Made by a program: the position numbers and the translations under genes. Of a DNA stretch of 57,785 bases, positions 35,551-42,857 are shown one piece after another. This DNA comes from Acidobacteriaceae bacterium (lineage in GTDB: Bacteria; Acidobacteriota; Terriglobia; Terriglobales; Acidobacteriaceae). Each line of letters begins with the position of its first letter. The stretch's first letter is position 1. The DNA lies in the NCBI GenBank assembly GCA_025356095.1, contig JANXUR010000017.1, positions 1 to 57,785 of the forward strand, given 5' to 3'. The notes under the pieces are model-generated. The model had not been told where the DNA came from. It worked only from the letters and a program-made list of their open reading frames with translations, and searched no databases.

Positions 35551-37092
35551 CTAAACCGGGTTGCGTCCAAACTCGCTGCGGTGCCGGCTGTAGAAGAAGT
35601 AGATCACCAGGCCAATGGCCAGCCAGCCAATAAATCGTACCCAAGTGGTGATGGTCAGGCCCGTCATCAAGCCGCCACAAAACAAGATCGAGAGCATGGG
35701 GAACCACGGCACAAACGGCACCCGGAAGCCGCGCTTGCGGTCTGGATCGCGGCGGCGCAAAAAGATGACGCCAAACGAAACCAGCACAAACGCAAACAGC
35801 GTGCCGATATTGGAAAGATCAGCCGCGTCGCCGATATCCATGAACCCGGCGGGTAACCCCACGGCAAAGCCCGCAATCCACGTGGAATAAGACGGGGTCT
35901 TGTACTTGGGATGCACCACAGAAAACAACTTCGGAAATAGCCCGTCGCGGGACATCGCGTACCAGATGCGCGCCTGCCCGTACTGGAAGCACAGCAGGGA
36001 CGAGAGCATCCCAGTCAGCGCGCCAATCACGATTACCGAGCGGAAGAATGGGTGTGCACCCAACACTTGCAACGCATAGGCCACCGGCGCATCCGCAGCC
36101 GGCCCGGAAACGAAGGTGGTGTACTTCAACATTCCCGTAAGCACCAGCGCAACGCCCGCGTAAAACACCGTGCACACCACCAGCGAAACGATGATGCCAA
36201 ACGGCAGATCTTTTTGCGGATTCTTCGACTCTTCCGCCGCAGTGGAAACGGAATCAAATCCGATGTAGGTAAAGAAGATGATGGCGCCGCCGGTGACAAT
36301 GCCGCCAAAACCATTCGGCGCAAACGGATGCCAATTCGCCGGATTGATGAGCGTTGAGCCTACCACCAGAAACACCAGAATGGCCGCCAGCTTCACCAGC
36401 ACCATGATGTTGTTGGTCTCGGCAGACTCTTTTACCCCGCGCACCAGCAACACCGTCAGCAGCATTACGATTAAAAATGCGGGCAGATTGAAGTAGGCAC
36501 CCGTCCACTGCCCACCCGCCCAGACGGGCGAGGACCATGCCTCGGGCAGGCTAAGGCCAAACACTGCCAGTTGTGCCTTGAGGTAGCCGCTGAATCCCAC
36601 CGCGACGGCTACATTGCTGACGGCATATTCGAGAATCAGATCCCAGCCGATGATCCAGGCAAAGATTTCTCCTAACGTGGCGTAGGAATACGTGTAGGCG
36701 CTGCCCGCGATGGGGATCATCGAGGCAAGTTCGGCGTAGCAAAGGCCAGCAAAGCTGCAAGCGATCGCCACCAAAATGAAGGAGATTGCGATGGAGGGGC
36801 CAGCCGCGGGACGGCCATGCTTCAGCACGTGCGACAGGTTGCCGGTGGAAACCAGATTCACCACAACATCGAGAACCTGCGCCTTCCACAGGGAGGGCGC
36901 TTGAAAGTTCTCTCCTGCTGCCGCCGTGCCGGTGAGCACGAAAATGCCCGAGCCGATGATGGCTCCGATGCCCAGCGCAGTCAGCGACCACGGCCCCAAA
37001 GACTTCTTCAGGCCCGCGCTCTCAGACTCCGCCAGCAGCTTGTCTATGGACTTGCGCCGTAACAGTTGGCTTGTCAGATGCCTGCTCCGCAA
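35551..37092 (-). CDS. APC-family amino acid permease
   Basis: The 513-residue protein has about twelve membrane helices with an N-terminus RRKSIDKLLAESESAGLKKSLG. GIGAIIGSGIFVLTGTAAA, the conserved APC helix-1 motif, follows. The sequence is closest in style to the YfnA/CAT cationic-amino-acid transporters (FFTYIGFDSVSTAAEESKNP). It would import amino acids by proton symport or exchange. The start is uncertain: a TTG at 37092 with no clear ribosome site. Immediately upstream lie seven 14-bp tandem units (37106-37203). Confidence 0.9.
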   Translation of the reverse strand: MRSRHLTSQLLRRKSIDKLLAESESAGLKKSLGPWSLTALGIGAIIGSGIFVLTGTAAAGENFQAPSLWKAQVLDVVVNLVSTGNLSHVLKHGRPAAGPSIAISFILVAIACSFAGLCYAELASMIPIAGSAYTYSYATLGEIFAWIIGWDLILEYAVSNVAVAVGFSGYLKAQLAVFGLSLPEAWSSPVWAGGQWTGAYFNLPAFLIVMLLTVLLVRGVKESAETNNIMVLVKLAAILVFLVVGSTLINPANWHPFAPNGFGGIVTGGAIIFFTYIGFDSVSTAAEESKNPQKDLPFGIIVSLVVCTVFYAGVALVLTGMLKYTTFVSGPAADAPVAYALQVLGAHPFFRSVIVIGALTGMLSSLLCFQYGQARIWYAMSRDGLFPKLFSVVHPKYKTPSYSTWIAGFAVGLPAGFMDIGDAADLSNIGTLFAFVLVSFGVIFLRRRDPDRKRGFRVPFVPWFPMLSILFCGGLMTGLTITTWVRFIGWLAIGLVIYFFYSRHRSEFGRNPV

Positions 37093-37105
37093 CCGGAATA
37101 CCGGG

Positions 37106-37203
37106 ATGAATGCTAAGCCATGAATGCTAAGCCATGAATGCTAACCCATGAATGCTAAGCAACGAATTCTAAGCCATGAATGCTAAGCAAGGAATTCTAC
37201 CCG
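37106..37203. repeat. seven tandem 14-bp units upstream of the APC permease gene
   Basis: The unit ATGAATGCTAAGCC repeats seven times with small changes (copies at 37106, 37120, 37134, 37148, 37162, 37176 and 37190). Copies 5 and 7 share an ATTC variant. The array starts 14 bases upstream of the permease start and occupies the place of its promoter or leader. Confidence 0.85.
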
Positions 37204-37283
37204 ATAGGCCGCACACGACGAAATCCGGCCCCAAACACAGGCCGGGAAGCTCGCGCCATCACGGGACGCAATCTTGCCATCAC

Positions 37284-37445
37284 TTAGCGCTTGGACGTGC
37301 CGCGCGCCAATTTCTTGGTCTTCTGCTTCTTGCTGCCGCGGGGGTAGTCGCGTTCTGCCTTCGGCTTTTCAATCTTGTTCTTCTTGCGGACGGCGCGCTT
37401 TACCTTCTTGCGCTCGACCTTTTCCAGTGCTGTGGTGTTCGCCAT
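37284..37445 (-). CDS. small, strongly basic protein (53 aa)
   Basis: Begun at the ATG at 37445, this product is 53 residues and about 40 percent Lys plus Arg (VERKKVKRAVRKKNKIEK). I do not recognise a named family. The composition suggests nucleic-acid binding, like small ribosome-associated or nucleoid proteins. GAGGC lies some 14 bases upstream, a weak ribosome site. An in-frame extension to 37631 is probably intergenic sequence. Confidence 0.45.
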   Translation of the reverse strand: MANTTALEKVERKKVKRAVRKKNKIEKPKAERDYPRGSKKQKTKKLARGTSKR

Positions 37446-37655
37446 TATGCGTGTGCTGCCTCTCGGACAAAAATTCGGCAATAAAGCCAATACCTTAGGA
37501 TAAATCAGAACCGCAGATAAATCTTGCCCCTGCGGAACAAAGGTGTGGTTCTGAGCGCAGAGAACCAACGGCAACGCCGTCGAGTCTTGCAGTTGTTTTG
37601 CAGTCGCAGAGCCCGTGCCCAGCCACATCACTTCAGCGAAGTACCAAGCAAGCCC

Positions 37656-40388
37656 CTACGTGCGCTCCAGTTGCGCGTATTTTTCTATCAGTTTTTTCAG
37701 CCCAAACCGCCCAAATTGCACGGTAATTTTCGCCTGATCGCCTTCGCCTTCCCGCTGATAAACCAACCCCTCGCCATATTTCGGATGCTTCACCCGCTGC
37801 CCCGGGCGAAAGCCCTGTTGCCCTTGCGGGGCTGCCGCCTCAACCTTGGGCATAGTGAACTTCTTGCCGCGCGAGGCGAAAAAGTCAGCGATATTATCCA
37901 TCGAGTTGTAAGCACCACCCCCACCTGCGCCCGCCCCCGCCTTCGCTTTTGCCTTGGCTTGCGCCGCGCCATACTGCGGCCGCTGGTCCTCATCCTCGTA
38001 GGAATAGTGGGTACCATGGCCTTCTTCGCCATAGCTCGCCCCACCTGCCGCCGCGCCGCCACTCAATCTGCCCGCACCTAAGCGCTTGGTTGCACCGCCA
38101 CCCAGATCTTCCACCAGTTGATGCGGCACTTCGTCGAGAAATCGCGACGGTACGCTCGCCTCCGGCATATCGGTGCCCCAGCGCCTGCGGTAGCGCGCTC
38201 GGGTCACAATCAGCGTATCCATCGCGCGCGTCATGCCGACGTAGCACAGGCGCCGCTCCTCTTCCATCTCTGCCGGGTCAAGCAGCGTGCGCGAATGCGG
38301 GAACAAGCCTTCTTCCAGTCCGCACAAAAACACCAAAGGAAACTCGAGCCCCTTCGCTGCATGCAACGTCATCAGCGTAACTTGCGCGTGCTCGTCGTAG
38401 GCGTCGGCATCGCTCACCAACGCCGAGTGGTCCAGGAACTCGCTCAGGCCTTCGCCGCGCTGAAACGAATCGAAGCCGGCGTTAACCAGTTCCTTCAAGT
38501 TCTCCAGCCGAGATTGCGCTTCGGGCGTATCTTCTGACTCCAACTGCTTGATGTAACCCGTGCGGTCAAGCACCGTCTTCAGCAACAAACCGGTGTTCAC
38601 AGGCAATGCGCCAGTTGCCGGATCGGGATCCGTATCCTCGGGCGCGTGCAGCAGCGGTACGGACAACTCTGCGTTGGGGCTTTCGTCTGCGCCGAACTCC
38701 GCTGGATCAAATGCGTCGAAGCCCTCTTCCACCACATCGGGCTCTTGAGCCTCGGTCGCATCCACTTCATGCATAAAGTCAAACATCAGCGGATTAAAGC
38801 TGGTGGAACTAGCTTCCTCCGCCTGACGCTTCGCCAAGGTACTATCATCCTGACCGGAGGAGGAGCCGCGAAGCAAATGATTCTCCGCAGTGGAAGGGCT
38901 CTTGGTTTCCGCCCGCTCGTCGCGATCGCCGGGCGATCTTCCCGCCACCATCGCCCGCGCATCTAGAATCAACTTGCGGAACCCGGCTAGTGCGATGACC
39001 GCTCGCGGCGGCACCAGCCCGCGATCTACCGCCTCACTCAGCGCGCCCCACAGCGAAAGCCCCGTCTCTAGCGCGATCCGCTCCAGTGTTTCCAGCGTGC
39101 CCTTGCCAATGCCCCGCGGCGGTGTATTCACCACTCGCAGCAGCGCAATCGAATCGGCCGGATTCTGAATCAGTTTCAGGTACGAAATCAAATCCTTCAC
39201 TTCGGCGCGGTCGTAAAACGAAAAGCCGCCGACCACGTGATACTTCACGCCATACCGTCGCAACGATTCTTCAAACAAGCGTGACTGCGAGTTGGTGCGA
39301 TACAAAATCGCCGCCTTCGACGAATCAGTCTCTGGATTGCGCAAAAATTTTGCGATACGGTCGGCTACGAACAGCGATTCATTCTCGCCGTCAGGAGCCT
39401 CGTAGTAGCCAATCAGCGAGCCGCCCTGCCGGTCGGTCCACAGGTTCTTGCCTTTGCGTTGCAGATTGTTTGCCACTACTGCCGACGCAGCTGTCAAAAT
39501 ATTTTGCGTCGAGCGGTAATTCTGTTCCAGCCGGATAATCTTCGCGTCGCCAAAATCCTTCTCGAACTCCAGAATGTTGCGAATGCTCGCGCCGCGCCAC
39601 GAATAAATGGACTGATCTTCATCACCCACTGCGCAAACATTGTGGCGCTCACCCGCCAACAGTCGCATCAACTCATATTGCGGGCGGTTCGTATCCTGAT
39701 ACTCATCAATCAGCAAATATTCGAAGCGCCGTTGCCACCGACCGCGCACATCGCCTGACGACTTCAGCAGCCGCACCGCTTCCAGCAGCAGGTCGTCGAA
39801 ATCCATAGCGTTGGCTTTGCGCAGTTCGTCCGCATACGACTTGTAGATGTGCGCAATCCGCTCGGTTTGCGGATTGTTGGAGTTGAGGTAAAACTCCTGC
39901 GGGTCGAGCATCTGGTTCTTGGCCCACGAAATGCGCGATAGCACGTTGCGCGGCGTGAGTTGCTTGTCATCCACGCCCAGTCGCTTCATCGCCGCCTTCA
40001 CCACGCTTTGCTGGTCAGACTCGTCGTAGATCACGAAGTCTTTGCGCAGGCCAATCTTCTGGCCGTCGGCCCGGGTCACCAGCAGGGCTTCTATGTCGCG
40101 CCGCAGCAATCGCACGCAAAAGGAATGGAAAGTGGAAAGCCGCGGCTTGGCAATCATGCCTCCGGCGATTTTCTCCACGCGCTCGGCCATCTCGGCAGCA
40201 GCTTTGTTGGTAAAGGTGACGGCCAGAATGCTCTCTGGCATTACGCCAAGATTTTGCATGAGATGCGCAATGCGATAGGTGATGACGCGAGTCTTCCCGC
40301 TGCCCGCCCCGGCCAGAATAAGCACCGGGCCGTCGGTGGTTTCAACGGCTTCGCGCTGCTGCGGATTGAGTTTTTCGAGGAAGGACAT
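37656..40388 (-). CDS. pcrA: UvrD/PcrA-type DNA helicase with an acidic insertion
   Basis: This SF1A 3'-5' helicase acts in repair and in clearing replication obstacles. Walker A is GPVLILAGAGSGKTRVITYR, then YLLIDEYQDTN, VGDEDQSIYSWRGA, LEQNYRST, and near the C-terminus VTLMTLHAAKGLEFPLVFL and CYVGMTRA. At 910 residues it is longer than the usual 720-780. An acidic, Ser/Pro-rich insert of about 115 residues sits near 485-598 and a glycine-rich linker lies near 800-830. The C-terminal Tudor-like RNA-polymerase-binding motif (GQRVKHPKYGEGLVYQREG) supports PcrA/UvrD. Confidence 0.93.
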   Translation of the reverse strand: MSFLEKLNPQQREAVETTDGPVLILAGAGSGKTRVITYRIAHLMQNLGVMPESILAVTFTNKAAAEMAERVEKIAGGMIAKPRLSTFHSFCVRLLRRDIEALLVTRADGQKIGLRKDFVIYDESDQQSVVKAAMKRLGVDDKQLTPRNVLSRISWAKNQMLDPQEFYLNSNNPQTERIAHIYKSYADELRKANAMDFDDLLLEAVRLLKSSGDVRGRWQRRFEYLLIDEYQDTNRPQYELMRLLAGERHNVCAVGDEDQSIYSWRGASIRNILEFEKDFGDAKIIRLEQNYRSTQNILTAASAVVANNLQRKGKNLWTDRQGGSLIGYYEAPDGENESLFVADRIAKFLRNPETDSSKAAILYRTNSQSRLFEESLRRYGVKYHVVGGFSFYDRAEVKDLISYLKLIQNPADSIALLRVVNTPPRGIGKGTLETLERIALETGLSLWGALSEAVDRGLVPPRAVIALAGFRKLILDARAMVAGRSPGDRDERAETKSPSTAENHLLRGSSSGQDDSTLAKRQAEEASSTSFNPLMFDFMHEVDATEAQEPDVVEEGFDAFDPAEFGADESPNAELSVPLLHAPEDTDPDPATGALPVNTGLLLKTVLDRTGYIKQLESEDTPEAQSRLENLKELVNAGFDSFQRGEGLSEFLDHSALVSDADAYDEHAQVTLMTLHAAKGLEFPLVFLCGLEEGLFPHSRTLLDPAEMEEERRLCYVGMTRAMDTLIVTRARYRRRWGTDMPEASVPSRFLDEVPHQLVEDLGGGATKRLGAGRLSGGAAAGGASYGEEGHGTHYSYEDEDQRPQYGAAQAKAKAKAGAGAGGGGAYNSMDNIADFFASRGKKFTMPKVEAAAPQGQQGFRPGQRVKHPKYGEGLVYQREGEGDQAKITVQFGRFGLKKLIEKYAQLERT

Positions 40389-40472
40389 GGTGGTCAGTGC
40401 TCAGTTGCTAGTCGTTAGTCATCTAAGGAGGTAGCGGTGAGTATCATTGTCAGCAACCCTGACCGCTAACTG

Positions 40473-40871
40473 CTAACCGCTGACCTTTGGCCTTCCGCAC
40501 TCTCCACACGGGCACACATCCCGCAAATATTGCCACGAGTAAATGCCTGAGGTGTGGCCGTCGTTCCAGTCGAATTGGATCGCATATTTGCCAATCGGAT
40601 TCGCCTTGGTTGGGCGAGTCGCAGGCTTGAACATGGGCAGAGCCGCCGGGTTGGCTTTGGCCGGTTCGCCTGGCTTGCGGCCGCTGCCGCCGCGTTCTTC
40701 TTCGCAAGTGGCACAAGGGCACGCATCTCTAAGCCAGCCAAAGAGATAGCGGCTTTCGTGGCCGTCGGCCCAGGTGATATCCACGCCTGCGCCGGACGTC
40801 AACCCCACCTTCACCGCCTTCGGATCGTACGCCTCAGGTGCCAGCAACTTCTTCGCTTCCAGAAAAGCCAT
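40473..40871 (-). CDS. DUF971 (GBBH-like N-terminal domain) protein
   Basis: The 132-residue protein contains both halves of the DUF971 fold: GVDITWADGHESRYLFGWLR, then CPCATC, and later FDWNDGHTSGIYSWQYLR, then CPCGEC. Cysteine pairs in each half probably bind metal. The domain occurs at the N-terminus of gamma-butyrobetaine hydroxylase and as a stand-alone bacterial protein, often near iron-sulfur genes. A linker rich in Pro/Lys (about 62-85) separates the halves and is longer than I would expect. It stands alone between pcrA and the Fic module. Confidence 0.8.
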   Translation of the reverse strand: MAFLEAKKLLAPEAYDPKAVKVGLTSGAGVDITWADGHESRYLFGWLRDACPCATCEEERGGSGRKPGEPAKANPAALPMFKPATRPTKANPIGKYAIQFDWNDGHTSGIYSWQYLRDVCPCGECGRPKVSG

Positions 40872-41009
40872 ATATTGTTAGTATCGCACTGTAGACCCGG
40901 TACACTATGGGACGCTGAAATTTGAGTTCGCGCACGGTCGCGCACGGTCGCACATGGACTGTCGGCTGTATCATCATTGGGAAGACAAGAAAAGATGGAG
41001 GGTCAGCGC

Positions 41010-41216
41010 ATGGCAGACCGCAAACAGTTTCAGAATGTGACGCCCCCCGACCCGGAATTGGTGCGTTTATTGCAAGCAGCTCGCAATAAACCCGTTTCGG
41101 AGGAAGAACTTCACGAACAGCGCATCAGCTTCGCTTTTGGGAATGCCCCCCAAAACTCTGAATTCATTACAAAAGACAGCGTTAGGCTCGCATCCAAGAA
41201 GATTAAGCTCCTTTAG
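41010..41216 (+). CDS. candidate antitoxin partner of the downstream Fic protein
   Basis: The 68-residue protein has a strong ribosome site (GGAGGG, seven bases before the ATG at 41010) and ends 45 bases before the Fic gene. The C-terminal half reads EEELHEQRISFAFGNAP, then EFITKDSVRLASKK. Small partners of class I Fic toxins block the active site with an (S/T)xxxE(G/N) helix. Ser40-FAF-Gly44-Asn45 has that spacing, but glycine replaces the inhibitory glutamate. The role is inferred from position, size and this pattern. An in-frame start at 40995 is less likely. Confidence 0.55.
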   Translation: MADRKQFQNVTPPDPELVRLLQAARNKPVSEEELHEQRISFAFGNAPQNSEFITKDSVRLASKKIKLL

Positions 41217-41223
41217 CACCCAC

Positions 41224-41253
41224 CTAGCAGGGGCGCGAATGCGCCCCTGCTAG
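41224..41253. promoter_or_regulatory. perfect 13-bp hairpin between the antitoxin and fic genes
   Basis: CTAGCAGGGGCGC (41224-41236) and its exact complement (41241-41253) surround GAAT. It starts seven bases after the small gene's stop and ends eight bases before the fic ATG. No T run follows, so it is more likely to damp translation or stabilise RNA than to terminate. It leaves no room for a normal ribosome site for fic. Confidence 0.6.
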
Positions 41254-41261
41254 CCTTGCCA

Positions 41262-41861
41262 ATGTCGGTTCGCGAGAAAGACAACCCGGTGCTCTTTGCG
41301 AAGATTCAAGAACAGAATCTGTTGCGTCAGTACGATTTGTTGTCGAACTGCATTGAAATCGGCATTGAAAAGGGCGTCGAATCATTCGACAAGTACACTC
41401 TGTGGACACTGAACTACGCAGCGGTCGCAAACATTGCCCAATTCGGAGGTCGGTATCGGGAGGAGCCGATTTACGTCGGGAATCATCGCCCGCCGCATTT
41501 CAACCTCGTCCCCAATCTCATGGATCGGTTCTTTTCCGTGATGCACGAAAATTGGATCAACCCCGACCATCCAACCCTGCTGCCAGCTTATGCGCTGTGG
41601 CGACTCAATTGGATTCACCCGTTCGTTGAGGGGAATGGTAGGACGGCCCGCGCTGCGTGCTACTACCTTATTTGCTTAAGAGCGGGGCGCATCCTGTCAG
41701 GGAGAAAGATTGTGCCCGAGCGAATACGCGAAAACAGAGAGCCATACTACAAGGCGCTGCAAGCGGCGGACCAAGCGTGGGACGAGGGCCAGTTTGACGT
41801 GACGGAACTTGCAGAATATTTAGGGGGGTTACTGAAAGACCAGTTGTCCGAAGAGATCTGA
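41262..41861 (+). CDS. Fic-domain AMP transferase (toxin candidate)
   Basis: The 199-residue protein contains the complete Fic motif HPFVEGNGRTAR (residues 119-130): catalytic His119, acidic residue, anion-hole glycines and Arg. It is therefore predicted to transfer AMP or a related group to a target side chain. A beta-hairpin flap (EEPIYVGNHRPPHFNLVP, about 67-84) that positions targets is present. No inhibitory (S/T)xxxE(G/N) motif is seen in the protein itself, so control must come from a partner, probably the small gene upstream. The ATG at 41262 has no ribosome site; a TTG at 41256 is the alternative. Confidence 0.8.
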   Translation: MSVREKDNPVLFAKIQEQNLLRQYDLLSNCIEIGIEKGVESFDKYTLWTLNYAAVANIAQFGGRYREEPIYVGNHRPPHFNLVPNLMDRFFSVMHENWINPDHPTLLPAYALWRLNWIHPFVEGNGRTARAACYYLICLRAGRILSGRKIVPERIRENREPYYKALQAADQAWDEGQFDVTELAEYLGGLLKDQLSEEI

Positions 41862-41987
41862 CTCCGCTCCCGTCGCGCCCCATTTGCTCATTTCCACAGC
41901 TTCCAGCTAAAATAGAGGTTTGCCAGCGAAGCTTAGACTTCGCTTTAGGCTTTCGTTTCGATCTTGGTTCGATTTCTTGGAGTGGTT

Positions 41988-42218
41988 ATGGCTCAGGTTT
42001 GTGAAATGTGCGGCAAAAAGCCGCTATTCGGTAACAGCGTCAGTCACGCGCACAACGTCGCTCGGCGCCGTTGGAACGTCAATTTGCAGCCCGTAAAGGC
42101 TGCCACCGCCCACGGCAACCGCCGCATTCGCGTCTGCGCCGCCTGCATCCGTGCGGGTAAAGTCATCAAGGCCGCCCACGCACCCAAGGTTGCCAAGGTA
42201 GCTGTCGCAAAGGCGTAG
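41988..42218 (+). CDS. rpmB: ribosomal protein bL28
   Basis: The 76-residue protein has MAQVCEMCGKKPLFGNSVSH followed by RRRWNVNLQPVKA and VCAACIRAGKV. It is the zinc-binding (CxxC...CxxC) form of bL28, with an Ala/Lys-rich tail. Ribosome site GGAG lies six bases before the ATG. It is a single gene followed by a strong terminator. Confidence 0.95.
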   Translation: MAQVCEMCGKKPLFGNSVSHAHNVARRRWNVNLQPVKAATAHGNRRIRVCAACIRAGKVIKAAHAPKVAKVAVAKA

Positions 42219-42241
42219 CTTTCCGTTTATCTTGCTGAAAA

Positions 42242-42272
42242 CAAAGGCTCCCGCTACGGGCGGGGGCCTTTG
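42242..42272 (+). terminator. intrinsic terminator after rpmB
   Basis: A long stem (CAAAGGC...GCCTTTG around CCCGC-TACG-GGCGGG) with T-rich sequence after it lies 24 bases past the rpmB stop. It can also serve the convergent ridA gene. Confidence 0.75.
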
Positions 42273-42300
42273 TTGTGTTGCACAGTCCCGCGTGCCGCCG

Positions 42301-42681
42301 TTAGTCCGCTAGCGCAATCACGTCAATTTCCACCAACACATCTTTCGGCAGGCGGGCGACCTCCACCGTGGCCCGCGCCGGTGGCTCGCTGGTAAAGTAC
42401 TTGCCATAGACCGCATTCATGGCAGCGAAATCGCTCATATTTTTCAGGAATACGCCCGACTTCACCACCCGGTCAAGTCCCGAACCAGCCGCTTCCAGAA
42501 TCGCAGCCAGATTCCTCATGACTCGATCAGTTTGTGCCGCCACGTCGCCTTCCATCACCTGTTGCGTCGCCGGATCAATCGCTACCTGCCCCGATACAAA
42601 CACGAATCCATTGGCCTTGATCGCCTGCGAATACGGCCCAATCGCCTGTGGCCCGTTGGGCGTGCTGATGACTTGCTTCAT
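42301..42681 (-). CDS. ridA: RidA-family enamine/imine deaminase
   Basis: RidA hydrolyses reactive 2-aminoacrylate and related imines formed by PLP enzymes. The 126-residue protein shows GPYSQAIKANGFVFVSGQVAID, the conserved Arg in PPARATVEVARLPKDVLVEIDVIA, and the usual length. The ATG at 42681 has a textbook GGAGGATTT upstream. Three 17-bp tandem units (42727-42777) lie 46-96 bases upstream in the leader or promoter. Confidence 0.94.
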   Translation of the reverse strand: MKQVISTPNGPQAIGPYSQAIKANGFVFVSGQVAIDPATQQVMEGDVAAQTDRVMRNLAAILEAAGSGLDRVVKSGVFLKNMSDFAAMNAVYGKYFTSEPPARATVEVARLPKDVLVEIDVIALAD

Positions 42682-42726
42682 AAATCCTCCCAGAGAAAAT
42701 GATGGACGTAAGATTTTGTTTAACTG

Positions 42727-42777
42727 AGTTATGAATCTCATTAAGTTACGAATCTCTTCGAGTTACGAATCTCAAGG
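42727..42777. repeat. three tandem 17-bp units upstream of ridA
   Basis: AGTTATGAATCTCATTA, AGTTACGAATCTCTTCG and AGTTACGAATCTCAAGG follow without gaps from 42727 to 42777. They share AGTT(A)NGAATCTC. The array lies between the ends of the ridA leader and the rel gene. Confidence 0.75.
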
Positions 42778-42857
42778 ATACGATACTGCGGGGAAGTGGC
42801 GAGCGGCGCTGTGGAGTGCCTTGGAATCTCTGGAATGCGTGGAATGACGGGAGAGTA

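Noticed and set aside
37106-37203. CRISPR-like array
   Set aside because: Units are directly adjacent without spacers; it is a simple tandem repeat.
41224-41253. Intrinsic terminator between the small gene and fic
   Set aside because: No T run follows on the plus strand; listed as a regulatory hairpin instead.
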